From an uncultured Pseudomonadota bacterium (lineage in GTDB: Bacteria; Pseudomonadota; Gammaproteobacteria; Burkholderiales; Eutrophovitaceae): a stretch of DNA of 8,749 nt. Positions 5,337 through 8,749 of this stretch are shown piece by piece. The DNA lies in contig CALJLA010000178.1 in assembly GCA_937983055.1 (NCBI GenBank), positions 1 to 8,749 on the forward strand. Direction: 5' to 3'. The translations under genes and the position numbers were made by a program. Every line of letters begins with the position of its first letter. Within the stretch, counting starts at the first letter, position 1. The notes under the pieces were generated by a model that was not told the DNA's origin, made no database searches, and was given only the letters and a program-made list of their open reading frames with translations.

Positions 5337-5355
5337 GGCGCCTAAAGTCGGCGCC
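5337..5355 (+). other. GGCGCC inverted repeat overlapping the fliD promoter
   Basis: Two GGCGCC copies (5337-5342 and 5350-5355) can pair as a six-base stem around TAAAGTC. The loop carries the -35 element (TAAA 5343-5346) of the fliD promoter. The structure begins 17 bases after the flaG stop and is preceded by CTCTTTT, but no T-run follows, so a + strand terminator is doubtful. It could be chance in this GC-rich DNA, or a protein-binding dyad over the -35. Confidence 0.35.
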
Positions 5356-5370
5356 TCAAACAGCCGTTAG
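5343..5370 (+). promoter_or_regulatory. Sigma-28 (FliA) class 3 promoter of the fliD operon
   Basis: TAAA (5343-5346) followed by G, a 16-base spacer, then GCCGTTAG (5363-5370), which matches 6 of 8 of GCCGATAA. The spacing equals that of the fliC promoter and both have CCTAAAG. Transcription would start near 5377, leaving a leader of about 43 bases before fliD. It would drive fliD, fliS, fliT and the two downstream genes, which have no promoter gaps between them. Confidence 0.65.
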
Positions 5371-5419
5371 AACCTTCGTAGCCGGGGGCAATCCGCCTCC
5401 CGGATCGGGAGAAGGTCGA

Positions 5420-6835
5420 ATGGCTGTATCGGTACCCGGCATCGGGTCCAACCTGGACGTCGACGGCATCGTGTCGCAGCTGATGGCGCTGGAGCGCCAG
5501 CCGCTGGCCACGCTGACCCAGCGCGAGACCCGGTACACCGCACAGATCTCCGCCTACGGGCGGCTGAAGGGCGCGCTCGGCGCACTGCAGACCGCGGCCG
5601 ACGCTTTGGCAAAGCTCGGCGAATCCACCTTCAAGCTCACGTCGACGGCCGCCGCGACCGTGTCCGGCAGCGCGGGCAGTGGCGCCGAGCCCGGCACCCA
5701 CAGCGTGTCGGTCAGCCAGCTCGCGAGCGCCCAGCGCCTGGTCGCGCAGGGCCAGTCCTCGCGCACCGCCGCCATCGGCGACGGCTCGGCCACCACGCTT
5801 ACCATCGCCTTCGGCCGCATCGGCGGCGGCACCTTCAATGCCGGCACCGGCACCTACACCGGCGCAAGCTTCACCCCCAACCCTGAACGGGTGCCGATCA
5901 ACATCGAGCTCAACGCGAGCAACAATTCCCTGGAAGGCATCCGCGATGCGATCAACGCCGCCGGCGGCAACGTGTCGGCGTCGATCGTCAACGACGGCGG
6001 CGCTTCGCCATATCGCCTGAGTATCGTATCCAAGGACACGGGCGCCGATTACAGCCTCAAAGTCAGCGTCGCTGGCAGCCCGGCAATCGCCGGCCTGCTC
6101 GCCTACGACCCTGCCGGCACCCAGAACCTGGTGCAGACCCAGGCCGCGAACGATGCCCAGCTCAATATCGACGGCATCGCAGTCAGCAGCGCCTCCAACT
6201 CGCTGTCCGGCGCTCTCGAGGGTGTCACCCTGCAGCTCAGGCAGACCGGCAGCGCGTCGGTCACCATCGGCCGCGACGACAGCACGCTGCGCGCCGCGCT
6301 GGACGGATTCGTCAACGCCTACAACGAAACGAACGGCATCATCGCCCAGATCACCGGTCTCAAGGCGGTGCTGCAAGGCGACGCCTCCACGCTCGGCGTG
6401 CAGCATCAGCTGCGCGGCGCGGTGGGCGCAGCGCTCGGGACCGACACCGGCGCCTACCGCACCCTGTCGGCGCTGGGGGTGAGCTTTCAGCGCGACGGTT
6501 CCCTCAAGATGGATGGCGCGAAGTTCGACGCCGCGCTCGACGCCGATCCGGCCGCGGTACGCGGCTTCGCCACCGCCTTTGGCGCTGGGCTCAAGTCCCT
6601 CGCCGACCTGCTGCTGGCCGGCGACAGTGCGGTGCAGGCCAAGACCAACGGGCTCAACCGTTCGATCGAAGACATCGCCGGACAGCGCGACACGATGGAG
6701 CGCCGCCTGGAGGCGATCGAGAAACGCTATCGCACGCAGTTCGCGGCGCTGGACGCGCTGCTCGGCAGCCTGCAGCAGACCAGCAACTACCTGCAGCAGC
6801 AGCTCGCGAATCTGCCCAAGACCAACCAGACCTGA
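5420..6835 (+). CDS. fliD: Flagellar filament capping protein (HAP2)
   Basis: A 471-residue filament cap protein that sits at the distal tip and guides insertion of exported flagellin. The start ATG follows GGGAGAAGG (5407-5415). The FliD N-terminal domain (about 8-111) starts with the typical VPGIGSNLDVDGIVSQLMAL. The variable middle (about 112-240) is Gly/Thr/Ser-rich. The FliD C-terminal domain (about 243-455) opens with DAQLNIDGIAVSSASNSL and includes FVNAYNE. The last 60 residues (411-471) are a helical, Gln-rich coiled coil (MERRLEAIEKRY, LQQTSNYLQQQL) that packs into the growing filament. Length is normal for the family. It is first in an operon with its chaperone gene fliT two genes downstream and is served by the sigma-28-like promoter at 5343. 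The fliS start lies 11 bases beyond the stop. Confidence 0.97.
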   Translation: MAVSVPGIGSNLDVDGIVSQLMALERQPLATLTQRETRYTAQISAYGRLKGALGALQTAADALAKLGESTFKLTSTAAATVSGSAGSGAEPGTHSVSVSQLASAQRLVAQGQSSRTAAIGDGSATTLTIAFGRIGGGTFNAGTGTYTGASFTPNPERVPINIELNASNNSLEGIRDAINAAGGNVSASIVNDGGASPYRLSIVSKDTGADYSLKVSVAGSPAIAGLLAYDPAGTQNLVQTQAANDAQLNIDGIAVSSASNSLSGALEGVTLQLRQTGSASVTIGRDDSTLRAALDGFVNAYNETNGIIAQITGLKAVLQGDASTLGVQHQLRGAVGAALGTDTGAYRTLSALGVSFQRDGSLKMDGAKFDAALDADPAAVRGFATAFGAGLKSLADLLLAGDSAVQAKTNGLNRSIEDIAGQRDTMERRLEAIEKRYRTQFAALDALLGSLQQTSNYLQQQLANLPKTNQT

Positions 6836-6846
6836 GGAAACCATCG

Positions 6847-7266
6847 ATGTTCAGCCCTGCGAACAAGGCATTGCGCGCCTATGCCGACGCCGGCGCCGCC
6901 GGCGCCATGGGCCAGAGCCCGCACGGACTGGTGGCGATGCTTTTTGAAGGCGCGATGATTGCGGTGTCGGCGGCGCGCACCCACCTGCAGTTCGGCCGTG
7001 TGCAGCAGAAATGCGAGTCGATCGCGAAGGCCATTGCCATCATCGACGACGGTCTGAAAGCCAGCCTCGATAGGAGCAGCGGCGGCGAGCTTGCACTGCG
7101 CCTGTCGGACCTGTACGACTACATGGCCTTGAGGCTGGCCGAGGCCAACGCCGGCAATCGCGCCGAGCCGCTGGACGAGGTCGGCCGCCTGCTGAGCGAG
7201 CTGGCGCAGGCCTGGCGGGCGATCGCAACCACTCCGCAGGCCGCCGATTCCGAGCGGGTGGGCTAG
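6847..7266 (+). CDS. fliS: Flagellar export chaperone FliS
   Basis: A 139-residue cytosolic chaperone that binds the C-terminus of flagellin, blocks premature polymerisation and delivers it to the export gate. It shows the FliS pattern: ALRAYADAG near the N-terminus (in place of the usual YxxxxV region), SPHGLVAMLFEGA (24-37), a helical KAIAIIDDGLKASLD (61-75), GGELALRLSDLYDYMALRLAEAN (79-101) and a final helix to about 127. The last 12 residues are a poorly conserved tail. The ribosome binding site GAGGAAA (6834-6840) overlaps the fliD stop, and the stop TAG is directly followed by the next gene's ATG, so the three genes are translationally linked. It is slightly longer than the usual 125-135 residues. 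Confidence 0.96.
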   Translation: MFSPANKALRAYADAGAAGAMGQSPHGLVAMLFEGAMIAVSAARTHLQFGRVQQKCESIAKAIAIIDDGLKASLDRSSGGELALRLSDLYDYMALRLAEANAGNRAEPLDEVGRLLSELAQAWRAIATTPQAADSERVG

Positions 7267-7596
7267 ATGCGCGAAGCCGGCGTACTCGAGTTGTACGAAG
7301 CCATTCTGTCGGTCACCGCCGAGATGCTTGCAGCGGCGCGCGCCGCCGACTGGGAAAAGTTGATCGAGCGCGAGCACGCCTGCCGGCTGCTGGTCGAACA
7401 GCTCAAGCAGATGGCGGAGCACGCGCCGCTCGACGACGCCGCGCGCCGGCGCAAGGCGGAGATCATCCGCAAGGTGCTGGCCGACGACGCCGCGATCCGC
7501 AACCTGACCGAGCCGGAACTTGCGCGCCTCTCGTCGCTGCTGGATGCCCAGCGCCGCGACCGCGGGCTGCGCGAGGCCTACGGCGGCGCCGGCTGA
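7267..7596 (+). CDS. fliT: Flagellar protein FliT family (FliD export chaperone)
   Basis: A 109-residue, almost wholly helical, charged protein (LELYEAILSVTAEMLAAARA, then a second helix EREHACRLLVEQLKQM and a third around 55-70). Sequence alone is weakly diagnostic, because FliT proteins are short and diverged. The identification rests on size, the helical pattern with WEKLIEREHACRLLVEQL in the usual place, and position directly after fliS. The known role of FliT is to bind FliD and carry it to the export gate, and in enterobacteria also to inhibit FlhDC. The latter cannot be assumed here. The ATG follows the fliS stop with no gap (TAGATG), so translation is probably by re-initiation, and no ribosome binding site of its own is evident. 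Stop at 7596. Confidence 0.85.
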   Translation: MREAGVLELYEAILSVTAEMLAAARAADWEKLIEREHACRLLVEQLKQMAEHAPLDDAARRRKAEIIRKVLADDAAIRNLTEPELARLSSLLDAQRRDRGLREAYGGAG

Positions 7597-7607
7597 GGCC
7601 TGCCTTC

Positions 7608-8612
7608 ATGCTGCAACCGGACGTCGTCACCCGACTGCGCCTGCTGGCAGAAAGCCCGCGCGTGCCCGAGGCCGCGCAGGGAGACCGGGTGCAGCAGGTC
7701 GACGCCCTGCGCCCCGGAGAAGCGGTCAGCGCCCGGATCGAGCGCGAGCTGCCCAACGGCCGCCACCTGGTGGCGCTGCGCGGGCGGCTGTTCGAGATGC
7801 AGTTGCCGCCCGGCATGCGCGCGCGCGAAGAGCTGCGCCTTGCCTTTCTCACCGACCCGCCGCGGCCGACCTTTTCCCTGCACAACGGCGGCAGCCGCGA
7901 CGAGGGCGACCGGCTGAGCCAGACCGGCCGGCTGATCTCGGCGCTGATGCAGACCGCCGGCGACCCGCCGCGCGCGCCGCTGCGCCCGGCCGGCCCACTG
8001 CTCATGCACGGTCCGGCCGACGCGGGACAGGCGGCCGTCGTGCTGCGAGAGGCGCTGTCCAACTCCGGCCTGTTCTACGAATCGCACCAGGCGCAGTGGG
8101 TCGCCGGCACCCGCGCGCTGGAGCAGCTGCGCCGCGAGCCGCAGGCACGCCTGACGGGCAGCACGCCGGCGCCCGACGCAGCGCCCGACGCCGCGGGCGA
8201 CGGACCCCGGCTGGCGGAACTGCGTAGCGGCCCGGTGCATCCGGACGCGCTGCCGATCGTGCGCCAGCAGCTGGAGACCCTGGAACATCGCCATGCGCTG
8301 TGGCAAGGCGAGATCTGGCCGCAGCAGTGGATCGACTGGCAGACCGGGCAGGACGAGACCGAACCGCACGGTGCCGACGGGCAGCCGGCCTGGTTCTCCA
8401 CGCTCGCGCTCGAACTGCCCTCGCTGGGAAAAGTGCGGCTGCGGGCGGTGCTCGCCAGCGGCGGCGTGCGGGTCAGCGTGGAGTGTGCCGATGCCGACGT
8501 GGCCGCGCGCATGCGCGCCGCGGCCGCGCCGCTTGCCGAGGCGCTGCAGGCACGCGGCCTGACGCTCGCTGCGCTGGCGGTGAAACCCGCGCAGGAGCGC
8601 GCCGGTGACTGA
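7608..8612 (+). CDS. FliK-family flagellar hook-length control protein (C-terminal domain type)
   Basis: A 334-residue protein with the Flg_hook/FliK C-terminal domain at about 255-325 (WFSTLALELPSLGKVRLRAV, then GGVRVSVECAD and a final helix LAEALQARGLTL). The N-terminal part has a small beta-rich, possibly OB-like module (about 36-92, with LVALRGRLFEMQLPPG). A helical segment follows (145-180, ALSNSGLFYESHQAQWVAG), then an Ala/Pro linker (184-200) and a Trp-rich stretch before the FliK domain (232-245). FliK proteins switch the export apparatus from hook to filament substrates by contacting the FlhB cytoplasmic domain. Here the next gene encodes just such a FlhB-like domain. GAGG (7595-7598), over the fliT stop, lies nine bases before the ATG. 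The canonical hook-length fliK usually sits in the fliE-J region, so this may be a paralogue. I therefore give no gene symbol. Confidence 0.85.
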   Translation: MLQPDVVTRLRLLAESPRVPEAAQGDRVQQVDALRPGEAVSARIERELPNGRHLVALRGRLFEMQLPPGMRAREELRLAFLTDPPRPTFSLHNGGSRDEGDRLSQTGRLISALMQTAGDPPRAPLRPAGPLLMHGPADAGQAAVVLREALSNSGLFYESHQAQWVAGTRALEQLRREPQARLTGSTPAPDAAPDAAGDGPRLAELRSGPVHPDALPIVRQQLETLEHRHALWQGEIWPQQWIDWQTGQDETEPHGADGQPAWFSTLALELPSLGKVRLRAVLASGGVRVSVECADADVAARMRAAAAPLAEALQARGLTLAALAVKPAQERAGD

Positions 8613-8749
8613 GCCGACCGCACGGCGCAGCGCCGTGGCCCTGGCTTACGACGAGGGCGATGCCGCCCCGCGCGTGAGCGCGCGCGGCCGCGGCCTGGTC
8701 GCCGAACACATCATCGCCCGCGCCCGCGAGGCCGGCGTCTACGTCCATG
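8605..8749 (+). CDS. Stand-alone FlhB cytoplasmic-domain-like protein, 3'-truncated
   Basis: Forty-eight codons are visible before the window ends. The GTG start (8605) overlaps the preceding FliK-like gene by eight bases and has AGGAG (8593-8597) seven bases upstream. The fragment reads like the C-terminal domain of FlhB/YscU: AVALAYDEGDAAPRVSARG, then a helix GLVAEHIIARAREAGVYV. In full FlhB the corresponding region follows four membrane helices and the self-cleaving NPTH motif. Here there are no membrane helices and the residues before AVALAYD are ARRS, so NPTH is absent. Such free FlhB-like proteins (FhlB/FlhX/YlqH type, usually about 90-110 residues) are known, and some can replace the FlhB C-terminal fragment. 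The pairing with a FliK-like gene fits a role in export-gate specificity. The rest of the gene lies outside the window. Confidence 0.85.
   Translation, partial: MTEPTARRSAVALAYDEGDAAPRVSARGRGLVAEHIIARAREAGVYVH

Noticed and set aside
5342..6844. 500-codon minus-strand open frame opposite fliD
   Set aside because: The whole length lies over the clearly conserved fliD. The translation is low-complexity Gly/Arg/Ala-rich, a shadow of high-GC codon use.

Overview
The window is a GC-rich (roughly two thirds G+C) stretch of a motile betaproteobacterial chromosome. The gene order fliC-flaG-fliD-fliS-fliT-FliK-like-FlhB-like, preceded by diguanylate cyclases, together with the protein styles, suggests Rhodocyclales (Azoarcus/Thauera-like). 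That placement is inferred from memory of such loci, not from a search. Every gene that can be supported lies on the + strand.

Region 1 (3-3008) carries three consecutive GGDEF proteins. The first is cut off by the left window edge, and the next two (1312-2064 and 2214-3008) are shorter tandem paralogues. All three keep a GGEEF active site, the Mg-binding Asp, the KxxND and GHxxGD residues, and an RxxD product-inhibition site five residues before GGEEF. All three therefore look like active, feedback-inhibited c-di-GMP synthases. They share an uncharacterised helical module before the catalytic domain and have no visible membrane segment. The leaders of the second and third genes are about 150 bases long and contain inverted repeats.

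Region 2 (3009-3460) is a 452-base gap without a gene. It holds degenerate heptamer tandem repeats, an inverted repeat, six tandem octamers, a weak and a good sigma-28-like promoter, and a leader of about 100 bases with a hairpin and three GGA motifs before fliC.

Region 3 (3461-5320) encodes the filament protein flagellin (FliC) and FlaG, separated by a strong perfect hairpin without a T-run.

Region 4 (5343-8749) starts with a second sigma-28-like promoter and reads as one tightly packed operon: fliD (filament cap), fliS (flagellin chaperone), fliT (FliD chaperone), a FliK-family protein, and the start of a stand-alone FlhB cytoplasmic-domain protein that runs off the right edge. Gaps are 11, 0 and 11 bases, then an 8-base overlap.

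Together the window pairs late (class 3) flagellar filament assembly with local c-di-GMP synthesis, the usual signal for the motile-to-sessile switch. I found no defence system, mobile element, CRISPR array, tRNA or rRNA. The most interesting points are the triple cyclase array with its shared module, the FliK-like/FlhB-like pair beside the filament genes, the repeat cluster upstream of fliC, and the matching promoter architecture of fliC and fliD.
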